From assembly GCA_963848115.1 (NCBI GenBank), contig CAWKCP010000012.1, positions 140,620 through 204,619 on the forward strand: 64,000 nt of DNA, read 5' to 3'. The notes under the pieces were generated by a model that was not told where the DNA came from, made no database searches, and was given only the letters and a program-made list of their open reading frames with translations. Source of the stretch: JAWKOK01 sp963848115 (GTDB lineage: Bacteria; Chloroflexota; Anaerolineae; Caldilineales; Caldilineaceae). Of the stretch, positions 1-9,303 are shown piece after piece. A program made the position numbers and the translations under genes. The first letter of the stretch is position 1. The number at the start of each line of letters is the position of its first letter.

Positions 1-2
1 GC

Positions 3-572
<570 letters not shown>

Positions 573-600
573 GGCGTCTATGAAAGGCGGGTGCTGGAAA

Positions 601-690
601 ATAATGATCCACGAAGGGACACGAATTTACACGAAGGTTAGCCTTCTTCGTGTTTCTTTGTGCGCTTCGTGGATTGTTATTTCTTTGGGT
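601..690. repeat. Intergenic hairpin repeat, family A copy 1
   Basis: Imperfect inverted repeat between cysK and cysE: the left half reads ATCCACGAAGGGACACGAA and the right half returns as its approximate complement around 645-674. A second copy lies at 12074-12158. It folds as a hairpin at RNA or single-strand level and probably also ends the cysK transcript. Confidence 0.7.
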
Positions 691-728
691 TTGCCTAGAC
701 AACGCGGCGCTAATCTGGAGGAGTGTCC

Positions 729-1433
729 ATGTTTCATACCCTACGCGACGATATCCGTTCGGTCTTCGCCCGCGATCCGGCGGCCCGCAGCGTGGCGGAG
801 ATTCTGCTCTGTTACCCGGGTTTGCACGCCATCTGGTTCTATCGTGTGGCCCACTGGTGCTGGACCCACGACCTCTACCTGCTGGGGCGCTGGATCTCCC
901 ATCTGGCCCGCTGGCTGACCGGCATCGAGATCCATCCCGGGGCCACCATCGGCAACGAGTTTTTCATCGACCACGGCATGGGCGTCGTTATCGGCGAGAC
1001 AGCGGAGATAGGGGATTGCGTCACGCTCTACCACGGCGTGACACTGGGTGGCGTAAGCTGGCGCAAGGAGAAGCGGCACCCGACCCTGGGCAACCATGTG
1101 GTGGTCGGCGTGGGCGCCAAGGTGCTGGGTCCCATCGCGATCGGCGACTATTCGCGCATCGGCGCCAATTCGGTGGTGGTCAAAGATGTGCCGCCCAACT
1201 CGGTGGTCGTTGGCGTGCCGGGGCGCATCAGTTCACAGGACGGCAAGAAGGTACGCGACCCCGCCCACGAGGATCTTCAACACGATCGGCTCAAAGACAT
1301 CACCATGGAGTCTGTGATGCAACTGAGTGCCCGGCTGGATCTGCTGGAACAGGCGTTAGTCGATCAGCAACAGGATGATGCTGTGCAGACCCAGGTGGTC
1401 TCTGAAGGGTATCAAGGCCCCTGGGGCATCTAG
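729..1433 (+). CDS. cysE: Serine O-acetyltransferase
   Basis: Transfers acetyl from acetyl-CoA to serine, giving O-acetylserine for CysK. The 234-residue protein has an N-terminal helical region and then left-handed beta-helix hexapeptide repeats (GATIGNEFFIDHGMGVVIGE and following), the catalytic His-containing DHGMG and YHGVTLGG segments, and the typical GVPGR close of the helix. Start: ATG at 729 is preceded by GGAGGAG at 717-723 with 5-base spacing. The in-frame GTG at 723 lies inside that ribosome-binding site and is unlikely. The short EpsC-like C-terminal tail continues to residue 234. Downstream of cysK on the same strand. Confidence 0.95.
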   Translation: MFHTLRDDIRSVFARDPAARSVAEILLCYPGLHAIWFYRVAHWCWTHDLYLLGRWISHLARWLTGIEIHPGATIGNEFFIDHGMGVVIGETAEIGDCVTLYHGVTLGGVSWRKEKRHPTLGNHVVVGVGAKVLGPIAIGDYSRIGANSVVVKDVPPNSVVVGVPGRISSQDGKKVRDPAHEDLQHDRLKDITMESVMQLSARLDLLEQALVDQQQDDAVQTQVVSEGYQGPWGI

Positions 1434-1762
1434 CGGGTGCTCGATTGCGTGTCCAGGATCGACCCATATAACAGATCGGCCTCGTTGTAGGCCGAACGTC
1501 AATCAGAGCAAAGGTTGTCATGCCGCCGACGACCTTTGCTCTGGTCGCGCTCGCCCCTTCATCTTCCGCAACGAACCAACCACCCAAGAACTGGCAAGCG
1601 ATTGAGAAAGTCGGTACGATGGAGGCGACAATCTTGCTGAAGTACGCACTTTGGGAAGGAAGTTACCGCAGAAATCTACGATTCTGTGGTATACCTATCC
1701 GATGAGTCGGCCGCATTGCGCCGGCGAAATTTAATTGAACGATATACGTTGAAAGAGCTATT
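1434..1762. other. Intergenic stretch with hairpin
   Basis: 329 bases without a convincing gene; the small open frames here lack family resemblance and good ribosome-binding sites. It contains a 12-bp inverted repeat, CAGAGCAAAGGT at 1504-1515 pairing with 1532-1543 across a 16-base loop, a plausible terminator for cysE without a clear T-run. The last 60 bases should hold the promoter of the ABC exporter genes. Confidence 0.5.
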
Positions 1763-2458
1763 ATGGCAATTCTGGAAGCCATCAACCTGACCAAAACCTA
1801 CACGATCGAAGACCGCCCGATTCGTGTGCTGGACGATGTTTCGTTTGCCATTGAGCCGGGCGAATTTATCGTGATCAAGGGCAGCAGCGGCAGCGGAAAG
1901 TCGACGCTGCTCAGCCTGCTCTCCGGGCTGGACAGCCCGTCCAGCGGCAGGGTCTTTATCCAGGGCGACGATATCACAGACTTGACTGAGGATCAGCTAG
2001 CGCCCATGCGCAACACCACCATCGGCTTTGTCTTCCAGTCGTTCCATCTGGTGCCCTCCTTGAACGCCAAGGAGAATATCATGTTTCCGGCGGAGCTGGC
2101 CCGGGATCGCCAGGCGGACGCAAATGCGCAGGCGTTGCTCGATCGAGTGGGCTTGCGCGCACGTGGCGGCAATTACCCGCATCAATTGTCCGGCGGTGAG
2201 AAACAGCGCGTGGCCATCTGCCGCGCGTTGATCAACGACCCCAAGATCCTCTTTGCCGATGAGCCGACCGGCAATCTGGATTCCAAGAACGGCGATGACA
2301 TTCTCGCCTTGCTGGCCGATCTGCACCGAGAGCGGGGGACAACCATGGTCTTGGTGACCCACAGCGACGAAGTCGCGGCCATGGCCGAGCGTGTTCTCAC
2401 GTTGCATGACGGCAGATTGGTCTCTGACGCGCGGCAGGGCGTACTGGTGGGTGGATAG
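1763..2458 (+). CDS. ABC transporter ATP-binding protein, LolD/MacB/YbbA type
   Basis: Cytoplasmic ATPase of an FtsX-type ABC system. The 231 residues carry Walker A GSSGSGKST (about residues 39-47), the Q-loop in FVFQSFHLVPSLNAKENI, the signature LSGGEKQRVAICRAL, Walker B KILFADEPTGNLD and the H-loop VLVTHS. The long VPSLNAKENI loop and the DEPTGNLD motif are typical of the MacB/LolD/FtsE subfamily rather than importers. Its stop is 3 bases before the partner permease, and a GDSL esterase follows, an arrangement resembling E. coli ybbA-ybbP with nearby tesA. The substrate is unknown; export or extraction of lipids or hydrophobic molecules is an inference from the family. Confidence 0.93.
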   Translation: MAILEAINLTKTYTIEDRPIRVLDDVSFAIEPGEFIVIKGSSGSGKSTLLSLLSGLDSPSSGRVFIQGDDITDLTEDQLAPMRNTTIGFVFQSFHLVPSLNAKENIMFPAELARDRQADANAQALLDRVGLRARGGNYPHQLSGGEKQRVAICRALINDPKILFADEPTGNLDSKNGDDILALLADLHRERGTTMVLVTHSDEVAAMAERVLTLHDGRLVSDARQGVLVGG

Positions 2459-2461
2459 GCG

Positions 2462-4963
2462 ATGTTGAATTTGCGCTTTGTGCGCCGCCAATTGACTACC
2501 TCGAAACGGCAGTCTTCCATTCTCGTCCTCTGCGTCGCTCTCTCCATGGCATCGCTGGTGGCGCTGCGCGGCTTCGGGGACAGCATCAATCGAGCCCTGC
2601 TGACCGATGCCCGCGAGTTGCAGGCCGCCGATATCATCATCGAGTCTAACTTTGAGCTTTCGACGGCGACGGCGACTCTTGTTGATGAACTTGTAGAAGA
2701 GGGGCAGGTGGAAGCCGCCCGCCTGTGGGAATTTTACACGGTGGTGCGTCTGCCGGATGACGAAGAGACGTTGCTCTCCAACGTCAAGGCGGTGGAACCC
2801 GGCTATCCTTTCTATGGAGCGGTTGAATTGGCCTCTGGCCGTGCGCTCGCTGCAGTGTTGGAACCGGGCGTCGTGGTGGTCGAACAGGCGCTGCTGGACC
2901 GGCTGGGCGTTGCCGTTGGTGACCGACTGCGTGTCGGCGAAGCCACCTTGACCATCGCCGATGTGGTGTTGAAGGAACCCGATCGGCCGGTCAACTTCTT
3001 TTCACTTGGCCCACGACTGTTTGTAGCAGCCGCAGATCTGCCGGCGCTGGACCTGGTCAAACAGGGCAGCCGTGTCACATACACAACCTTGCTCAAAGTG
3101 GCCGATGAGAATCAGCTCGACCAGGTGGCGGAAGAGCTGCGTGATGTGCGCGATCTTGGCCAGGAGAGCGTTGAGACCTACCTGACTGCACCATCCGGCG
3201 TGCAGAGCTTCTTCGACAACCTGCTCTTCTTCCTCAGCCTGGTTGCCATCTTCACGCTCCTGTTGTCGGGTATCGGCATCCAGAGCGCACTGACCGCCTT
3301 TCTGCGTGAGCGCTACACGGCCATCGCCATCGTCAAGACATTGGGCGCTACGCGCCGCTTCGTGACGCTCAATTTCTATATCGTCGTCGCCATCCTTGGA
3401 CTGATAGGTGCTGCCATCGGCTTGCTGCTGGGCGTTCTGCTGGAGATGGCGCTGCCGGTTCTACTACGTGGCCTCTTGCCGCCCGACGTCGATCTGACCC
3501 TCACGCCGCGTGCGCTGGTTGAAGGAATGTTGCTCGGCGGATTCGTGGTCGCGGCTTTCACCTTCATTCCGCTCTATCAACTAGGTCAACTACGACCCAA
3601 CTTTATCTTTCGCAAGGAAGAGACCGGAATCGAACGAGGTTGGCCTTATCTTGTGGCCTTGCTCCTCATTCTGGGTGCGTTCAGTGCAATGGTGTTGTGG
3701 CTACTGGAGGATGTCCGCACTAGCCTCTACTTCGTCGGCGCTGTGCTCGGGCTGATAGCCATCTCCGCCTTGCTGACAGAGGCGACCTTGTGGGGATTGC
3801 GCCGCTTGCGTCTGCGCTCGCTACCCCTGCGTCAGGCGCTGCGCGGCCTCTTCCGGCCGCGCAATCCTACACGCGCCATCATCATCACGCTGTCGGCGAG
3901 CCTGGCCGTGCTCTTCTGTATTTTTCTCGTGGAGCAGACCCTGGATGCCAGCTTTGTGGCCTCTTACCCCGAGGATGCGCCCAACGTCTTCTTTGTCGAT
4001 ATTCAGCCCGACCAGGTCGAGGACTTTCGATCTGCGCTGGGCGAGGAGAGCGAATACTTTCCCGTGATTCGCTCCACCGTTGCTGCCGTCAATGGGGCTC
4101 CGCCCGAGTCTACTGATGAGGGTGGATCGCGGCGCGAAGATGGCCGCGACTTTCAATTCAGCTTGACCTATCGAGACAGGCTGCTTGAGGGCGAGGAAGT
4201 CGTCCGAGGCGCTGCGCTCTTTGACGAAAGCTTTGATGGTCCGCAGGTCTCGGTATTGGACGAGGTGTTGGACTTTGCCGGCGTTGAACTGGGCGACGTC
4301 GTCACCTTTCGGATCCAGGGCGTGCCGCTGGACGCCACCGTCACCAGCGTTCGCACTCGCAATCAGGAGTCTGTGGAGCCATTCTTTAGCTTTGTTTTTC
4401 CGAGCGCCGACTTGGAGGAAGCACCGCAGACCATTTTCACTGCTCTACGCGTCGGTGATAGCGAGATCGCTGCCCTACAGAATCGCATCGTGGCGCAGTT
4501 TCCCAATGTCAGCGTCATCGATGTCACGGCCGCCATCGAAACCTTTTCCGGTCTGGCCCGTCGCATCACGCGTGTGATCCGATTTTTCACGACACTGAGC
4601 ATTGCCGCCGGGCTTCTGATTGTAGTCAGCGCTGTATTCGCCACCCGCTTTGCGCGCATCCAGGAGGCGGCCTACTACAAGGTGCTGGGGGCCAAGCGAC
4701 GCTTTGTGTTGCAGGTTTTCACGGCGGAGAATCTGCTGCTGGGGCTGGTGAGTGCACTGTTGGGGCTGGCCATGGCGCAGGTCGGTAGCTGGCTGATCAA
4801 CACCCGGCTCTTTGAGCTGGACTATCGCCCCTTTGCCGGGGCCAGCGTCGTCATGGTGTTGGCAACCATGCTGTTGGTGACAGCGGTTGGCATGGCAGCG
4901 TCGGTCTCCATACTGCGCAGTAAGCCGATCCAGTTCTTGCGTGAACAGACCGAGGAGGAGTAG
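2462..4963 (+). CDS. ABC transporter permease, FtsX/YbbP type (two FtsX domains)
   Basis: 833-residue membrane protein working with the preceding ATPase. It begins with one transmembrane segment (about residues 20-38) and a large extracytoplasmic domain, then an FtsX block of three helices (about 250-370), a central pair of helices, a second extracytoplasmic domain, and a final FtsX block (about 695-815). This 4+4-helix, two-periplasmic-domain plan is that of YbbP/LolC-like permeases fused in tandem. ATG at 2462 follows the ATPase stop by 3 bases, so the genes are co-translated. No frameshift. Function in lipid or hydrophobic compound export is inferred. Confidence 0.9.
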   Translation: MLNLRFVRRQLTTSKRQSSILVLCVALSMASLVALRGFGDSINRALLTDARELQAADIIIESNFELSTATATLVDELVEEGQVEAARLWEFYTVVRLPDDEETLLSNVKAVEPGYPFYGAVELASGRALAAVLEPGVVVVEQALLDRLGVAVGDRLRVGEATLTIADVVLKEPDRPVNFFSLGPRLFVAAADLPALDLVKQGSRVTYTTLLKVADENQLDQVAEELRDVRDLGQESVETYLTAPSGVQSFFDNLLFFLSLVAIFTLLLSGIGIQSALTAFLRERYTAIAIVKTLGATRRFVTLNFYIVVAILGLIGAAIGLLLGVLLEMALPVLLRGLLPPDVDLTLTPRALVEGMLLGGFVVAAFTFIPLYQLGQLRPNFIFRKEETGIERGWPYLVALLLILGAFSAMVLWLLEDVRTSLYFVGAVLGLIAISALLTEATLWGLRRLRLRSLPLRQALRGLFRPRNPTRAIIITLSASLAVLFCIFLVEQTLDASFVASYPEDAPNVFFVDIQPDQVEDFRSALGEESEYFPVIRSTVAAVNGAPPESTDEGGSRREDGRDFQFSLTYRDRLLEGEEVVRGAALFDESFDGPQVSVLDEVLDFAGVELGDVVTFRIQGVPLDATVTSVRTRNQESVEPFFSFVFPSADLEEAPQTIFTALRVGDSEIAALQNRIVAQFPNVSVIDVTAAIETFSGLARRITRVIRFFTTLSIAAGLLIVVSAVFATRFARIQEAAYYKVLGAKRRFVLQVFTAENLLLGLVSALLGLAMAQVGSWLINTRLFELDYRPFAGASVVMVLATMLLVTAVGMAASVSILRSKPIQFLREQTEEE

Positions 4964-4965
4964 AG

Positions 4966-5760
4966 GTGATAGAGCGTATGTTGGCGGGTATCGGTCGCAT
5001 GGCGGGTGCAGGTCTTCGACGACCCAGACGTCCGGCTTATGCCAAAAGCTGGACATCATTTACCGTGAACGGTGTCTATCGTATATTCCGCCTGTTGGCG
5101 CTGCCTGCGCTGACAACCATATTCTTGAGCGCCTGCGGCAGCCCAGTACCGGCCGATATCCCCCAGCAGACGCCAACAATGACGCCGACAGATTATGAGT
5201 CGCCCATCGTCATCGTGGCCATGGGTGATAGTCTCACCGAAGGATTTGGTCTCGCAATGGAGCAGGCCTATCCGGCGCAGTTGGAACGCAAGCTGCTGGA
5301 TGAGGGCTACAACGTCTCAGTGATCAATGCGGGCAATAGTGGTGAGACTAGCAGCGGCGCATTTTCTCGTGTCGACTGGGTGCTGAACATGCAGCCGGAT
5401 GTGGTCATCCTGGCGACGGGCGGAAACGATGGCCTGCGCGGCATCGAACCCCGTGTCACTCAGGAAAATCTGGAGCAACTGGTCGAGCGATTTCAGGATG
5501 CAGGGGCGGTGGTGGTTCTGGTGGGCATGGAGATGGTACAGAATATGGGCGAGGAATATACGGCTGCGTTCCGTGCGCTCTATCCCGACGTCGCCGACCG
5601 CTACGGAGTGATCCTTGTGCCCTTTATGCTTGACGGCGTCGCCGCTGATCCGAACCTGAACCAGGCGGACTTCATCCATCCCACGGCTGAAGGCTATGCC
5701 GTTGTTGTGGAGACCCTGTTTCCGTATGTCGTCGAGGCGATCAGTTTGCTTGGGCCGTGA
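4966..5760 (+). CDS. GDSL-family esterase lipoprotein (TesA-like)
   Basis: SGNH hydrolase with the block I motif MGDSLTEG (nucleophile Ser89), block II NAGNSGETSSGAF, block III GGNDGL (about 152-157) and the DxxH of block V (Asp235, His238). A hydrophobic segment ending in LSAC at Cys57 looks like a lipoprotein signal, but the first 35 residues are unusually long and Arg-rich. The true start may therefore be the GTG near 5065 rather than the GTG at 4966 that follows GAGGAGTAGAG. It lies 2 bases behind the permease gene, as tesA lies beside ybbA-ybbP in E. coli. Probably acts on acyl or lysophospholipid esters at the cell surface; exact substrate unknown. Confidence 0.88.
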   Translation: MIERMLAGIGRMAGAGLRRPRRPAYAKSWTSFTVNGVYRIFRLLALPALTTIFLSACGSPVPADIPQQTPTMTPTDYESPIVIVAMGDSLTEGFGLAMEQAYPAQLERKLLDEGYNVSVINAGNSGETSSGAFSRVDWVLNMQPDVVILATGGNDGLRGIEPRVTQENLEQLVERFQDAGAVVVLVGMEMVQNMGEEYTAAFRALYPDVADRYGVILVPFMLDGVAADPNLNQADFIHPTAEGYAVVVETLFPYVVEAISLLGP

Positions 5761-5839
5761 GGCTACATCGGTCTACCCTAGCTTAGAGGATCGAGCAATT
5801 CTGTCGGCTTTTCCAGGTGAAGCCGCCTTCGGGCTATGG

Positions 5840-5845
5840 TATACT
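5840..5845 (+). promoter_or_regulatory. Candidate -10 box for the aldolase gene
   Basis: TATACT about 58 bases upstream of the aldolase ATG at 5903 in an otherwise non-coding 142-base gap. No convincing -35 element is visible, so this is tentative. Confidence 0.3.
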
Positions 5846-5902
5846 TCTTGATGTCGTCTCCAATTTTCACCATCTCCAGCGAAAGAACACAGGAAGAACC
5901 TT

Positions 5903-6640
5903 ATGTCTCAATCAAAGACCCTCAGGCAGCGCATTCAGGCGGGTGAAATTCTAGTCGCCCTACGCGGATCCATCACAACCAGCAAGAGCGAATTGGCCGA
6001 TATTTGGGCAACCGGTCGCTACGACTACATCTGGATCGATTCACAGCACACACCCTTCAGTGAACAGCAGCTTGTCGACTATTGTGCCGCGGCTGAAGAT
6101 CTGGACATTGATGTCCAATTGCGAATCCCACACACACGTGCCGCCCATATGGTTGGGCACTACCTGGATATGGGGCCTAGCGCGGTCCTGGTCCCCGAGG
6201 TGATGGGAGACGCAGAGGTGGATGACGCGCTTGCCTATGCCTACTATCCCCAGGTCGGCAGGCGCAGTTGGGGCGGAGCCGGACGCCGCGGACTGCGTAG
6301 CGTTGCCAAAGGCATGGATCGTCTGGCCTATGCTGCCTGGTGGAATGAGTATGTGATTGTCGGCATTCAGGTCGAATCGGTCGAGGCTGTCACCAATATC
6401 AGGAATCTGGCCAAGCCCGGGATCAGCGTCGTCACCTTCGGTCCCAATGACCTCTCGTTCAGTCTTGAGGGGCACCCGTCCTATCCACTTCAGACCGTGG
6501 AAGAGTGCATGCGTAACGTCAATGAGCAGTTGAAAGATACGGACATCCGCATTGCCATGGGCACTGCGACGAAGCCCGAGGAACGGGAACAGTACCTGGA
6601 GATGGGCGTCACCCTCTTTCAGGAGGATGCGCCGGCCTGA
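5903..6640 (+). CDS. HpcH/HpaI-family aldolase
   Basis: Class II, metal-dependent aldolase/citrate-lyase family that cleaves 2-keto-3-deoxy sugar acids or related keto-diacids to pyruvate and an aldehyde. Seen: the TIM-barrel start with LRGSITTSKSELADIWA, YIWIDSQHTPFSEQQ (the family usually shows D-x-E-H here, so Gln-His is a variation), VLVPEVM with a metal-ligand Glu, the GRRSWGGAGRRG loop and FGPNDLS. The 245-residue protein ends at FQEDAPA, a little short of the family's usual 250-260. The stop codon is immediately followed by the tail of an antiporter gene, so the 3' end may have been trimmed by a deletion. The substrate may be a sugar acid. Confidence 0.85.
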   Translation: MSQSKTLRQRIQAGEILVALRGSITTSKSELADIWATGRYDYIWIDSQHTPFSEQQLVDYCAAAEDLDIDVQLRIPHTRAAHMVGHYLDMGPSAVLVPEVMGDAEVDDALAYAYYPQVGRRSWGGAGRRGLRSVAKGMDRLAYAAWWNEYVIVGIQVESVEAVTNIRNLAKPGISVVTFGPNDLSFSLEGHPSYPLQTVEECMRNVNEQLKDTDIRIAMGTATKPEEREQYLEMGVTLFQEDAPA

Positions 6641-6933
6641 AACCGGTCACAACCCTGTTCATCGGATGGTTTGGTCCGCGCGGAACGGCCTCGATTCTCT
6701 ACATTTTCACTGTGTTGGACACAGAGGGGATCATCGGCGCCGATCTCATCTATGACGTCACCATGATCACGGTCTTGCTCAGTGTCGTGCTTCATGGGAT
6801 CACCGCTGCCCCGAGGGCAGACTGGTATGGCAGCCGAATGGAGAAACATGCGGTTGAGTCGCCCGGCATGGCCGAGCACGAACCCGTCAAAGAACTGCCG
6901 TTACGCTCTGGCCCCCGCGTTTCGATCTGGTGA
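6640..6933 (+). pseudogene. C-terminal remnant of a CPA1-type Na+(K+)/H+ antiporter
   Basis: Reading from 6640 in frame gives FIGWFGPRGTASILYIF, then a hydrophobic segment with VVLHGITAAPRADWYGSR. This is the last two membrane helices and tail of a cation:proton antiporter (the GWFGPRG helix and the LHGxTAxP end are family hallmarks). Nothing of the preceding 300 or so residues is present: upstream sequence is the aldolase in another frame. The only internal Met is at 6712. It is a 3' fragment left after a deletion whose junction lies within about 20 bases of the aldolase stop. Confidence 0.75.
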
Positions 6934-7000
6934 CTTTGCTGAAAAATAAGAAGTTAGCCACAGATAATCCTATCCGTTTTCCATCTGTTTGGAGCCTGCA

Positions 7001-9274
7001 ATGGAGATGACGACCCGCACCAAGAGTGATGAAGAGAAGACAGTTCTCGCTGGCTACACAACCATCGGCACGCGCCCGATTCGACCGGACGGCGTCGACA
7101 AGGTGACGGGCCGCGCTCGCTTCGGAGCTGACATTCATCTGCCCGGTATTCTGTACGGCGCCGTGTTGCGTAGCCCCCATGCCCATGCACGGATCCGGAA
7201 CATCGATACAGGCGCGGCAGCAGCGTTGCCCGGCGTCAAGGCCGTCGTGATCGCGGCGGACCTCTCCGAATTGACCGGCGTCCCGTTCGACGATGCAGAC
7301 TATGCCGACCAACAGATTCTGGCGTATGACAAGACGTACTATCACGGCCATGCTGTCGCGGCAGTGGCCGCGACCAATCGCCATATTGCCGAAGAGGCTG
7401 CCAAGTTGATTCAGGTCGATTACGAGGTGTTGCCCCACGTGCTTGACGCTCGGGAGGCCATGGCCGAAGGCGCGCCGATCCTGCATGAGGAACTGCGCAC
7501 CGAAGCATTGGGTCGAACCGGCGACAGACCTACCAACATCGCCGGCCATGTCCGAGCTGAACGCGGCGACTTGGAAGCCGGCTTTGCCCAAGCTTGCGTG
7601 ATTGTGGAGCGAGAGTTCCATACGCAGACCGTCCATCAGGGCTATATCGAGCCCAACACCGCTACCGCGATCTGGAGCGATGAGAATCAGGTACAGATAT
7701 GGTGCAGCACCCAAGGTAGTCACTTCGCCCGCAAACAGGTGGCGGACATCTTGCGAATGCCGCTCAGCAGTATCACTGTCACACCCATGGAGATCGGTGG
7801 CGGCTTTGGCGGCAAGAATGACGTCTACTTGGAGCCGCTGGCCGCTCTGCTCTCACGAAAGAGTGGCGGCCGGCCTGTCAAAATTGTCATGACGCGGGCG
7901 GATGTACTGACGGCCACCGGTCCTGGCGCAGGCTCATCCATCAAGGTCAAGATCGGAGCCAATGAAAAGGGCCTAATCACCGCCGCCGAGATCGACATGG
8001 CCTACGATGCCGGTGGTTTTCCCGGTGGCTGGGTCTCCAGCGGCGTCGGCGTTGTCCTGGCTCCCTATCGGCTGGAGAACGTGCGCATCGACGGCTATGA
8101 TGTCGTCGTCAACAAGCCCAAGACGGCCTCCTACCGCGCACCCGGCGCCACCAATGCTGTCTATGCAGCGGAGACGGTCATCGATGAGTTGGCCGAAACC
8201 CTGGACATGGATCCACTCGACTTTCGCCTGCTAAACGGCGCGGTGGAAGGCGATCGCCGTCCCAACGGCGTGCCCCATCTGCACATGGGCTATCATGAAA
8301 CGATCCGGGCGGCCAAGGAGCATCCCCACTATCGGACGCCTCTGGAGGGATCGAACCGCGGGCGCGGTGTTGCCTCTGCCTTCTGGGGCAACTGGGGCGC
8401 AAAATCCAGCGTCTCTGCCGGCGTCAATGAGGATGGAACGGTCAACCTGGTGGTTGGATCCGTGGATCTGAGCACATCGCGGACAGCCGTGGGCATGCAG
8501 CTGGCTGAGACCCTGGGTATTCCGCTGAGCGCCGTGTCGGTCAAGGTCGCAGGCACCGATCTCGTCGGCTTCAACGACACTTCGGGCGGCAGTCGTACCA
8601 CCTACGCAACCGGCCTCGCTGCATACGAGCTGGGCAAGAAGATCCAGCAACAGATGGTGGACGTCGCGGCAGATTTCTGGGGCCTTGAAGCGGCCGAAGT
8701 GACGGTGGAGGGAAATACTTTCTCTAACGGCAGCGAACATTTGACCTTCACCGAAATTGCCGGGATCGTGGCCGACGGCGGCGCTCCTGTGACAGCGAGC
8801 GCTTCAGTCGACGCCCAGAACTACGGAGGCGCTGCTGCACTTCATATTGTGGACTTGGAGGTCGATCCGGAGACCGGCAAGGTAACCATCCTGCGCTATA
8901 CTGCCATCCAGGATGTGGGCACGGCCATCCATCCGGCTTATGTCCAAGGTCAGATCCAGGGCGGTGTTGCCCAAGGCATCGGCTGGGCGTTGAACGAGGG
9001 CTACTGGTACGACGCAGACGGCCGCTTGGCCAACGCCAGCCTGCTCGACTATCGTATGCCCACCGCGCCCGATCTGCCCATGATCGACACCCAGTTGATC
9101 GAGAAGGCCTATCCCGGCCATCCGTTCGGCGTTCGTGGCGTGGGCGAGACGCCAATTGTGCCGCCTGCCGGCGCGGTGGCCAGTGCTATCTACCATGCCA
9201 CCGGTGTGCGTTTGACGGAACTGCCCATGTCGCCGGAACGGTTGGTGAAGGCGCTGATGGACCAGCACCGTTGA
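7001..9274 (+). CDS. Xanthine dehydrogenase family, molybdopterin-binding (large) subunit
   Basis: Large catalytic subunit of a molybdenum hydroxylase (XdhB/CoxL superfamily). About 757 residues: N-terminal a/b-hammerhead domain (RPDGVDKVTGRARFGADIHL), then the Mo-cofactor-binding domains with EIGGGFGGKND (about residue 265), SYRAPGATN and the C-terminal GVRGVGETP that carries the catalytic Glu. ATG at 7001 follows GGAG at 6991-6994; the in-frame TTG at 6989 is less likely. No FAD (CoxM) or 2Fe-2S (CoxS) subunit gene lies beside it, which is unusual since they normally form an operon. Substrate (purine, aldehyde or aromatic) cannot be told. The absence of the CoxL AYRCSFR signature argues against CO dehydrogenase. 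Confidence 0.88.
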   Translation: MEMTTRTKSDEEKTVLAGYTTIGTRPIRPDGVDKVTGRARFGADIHLPGILYGAVLRSPHAHARIRNIDTGAAAALPGVKAVVIAADLSELTGVPFDDADYADQQILAYDKTYYHGHAVAAVAATNRHIAEEAAKLIQVDYEVLPHVLDAREAMAEGAPILHEELRTEALGRTGDRPTNIAGHVRAERGDLEAGFAQACVIVEREFHTQTVHQGYIEPNTATAIWSDENQVQIWCSTQGSHFARKQVADILRMPLSSITVTPMEIGGGFGGKNDVYLEPLAALLSRKSGGRPVKIVMTRADVLTATGPGAGSSIKVKIGANEKGLITAAEIDMAYDAGGFPGGWVSSGVGVVLAPYRLENVRIDGYDVVVNKPKTASYRAPGATNAVYAAETVIDELAETLDMDPLDFRLLNGAVEGDRRPNGVPHLHMGYHETIRAAKEHPHYRTPLEGSNRGRGVASAFWGNWGAKSSVSAGVNEDGTVNLVVGSVDLSTSRTAVGMQLAETLGIPLSAVSVKVAGTDLVGFNDTSGGSRTTYATGLAAYELGKKIQQQMVDVAADFWGLEAAEVTVEGNTFSNGSEHLTFTEIAGIVADGGAPVTASASVDAQNYGGAAALHIVDLEVDPETGKVTILRYTAIQDVGTAIHPAYVQGQIQGGVAQGIGWALNEGYWYDADGRLANASLLDYRMPTAPDLPMIDTQLIEKAYPGHPFGVRGVGETPIVPPAGAVASAIYHATGVRLTELPMSPERLVKALMDQHR

Positions 9275-9303
9275 AAGATGTGATTGACCGGAGCTGACCA
9301 CCG

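Noticed and set aside
1375..1705. Two small plus-strand frames after cysE
   Set aside because: No family resemblance, weak ribosome-binding sites, and one overlaps the cysE end.
7001..9274. CO dehydrogenase CoxL
   Set aside because: The CoxL active-site signature AYRCSFR is absent; the corresponding region reads SYRAPGATN.
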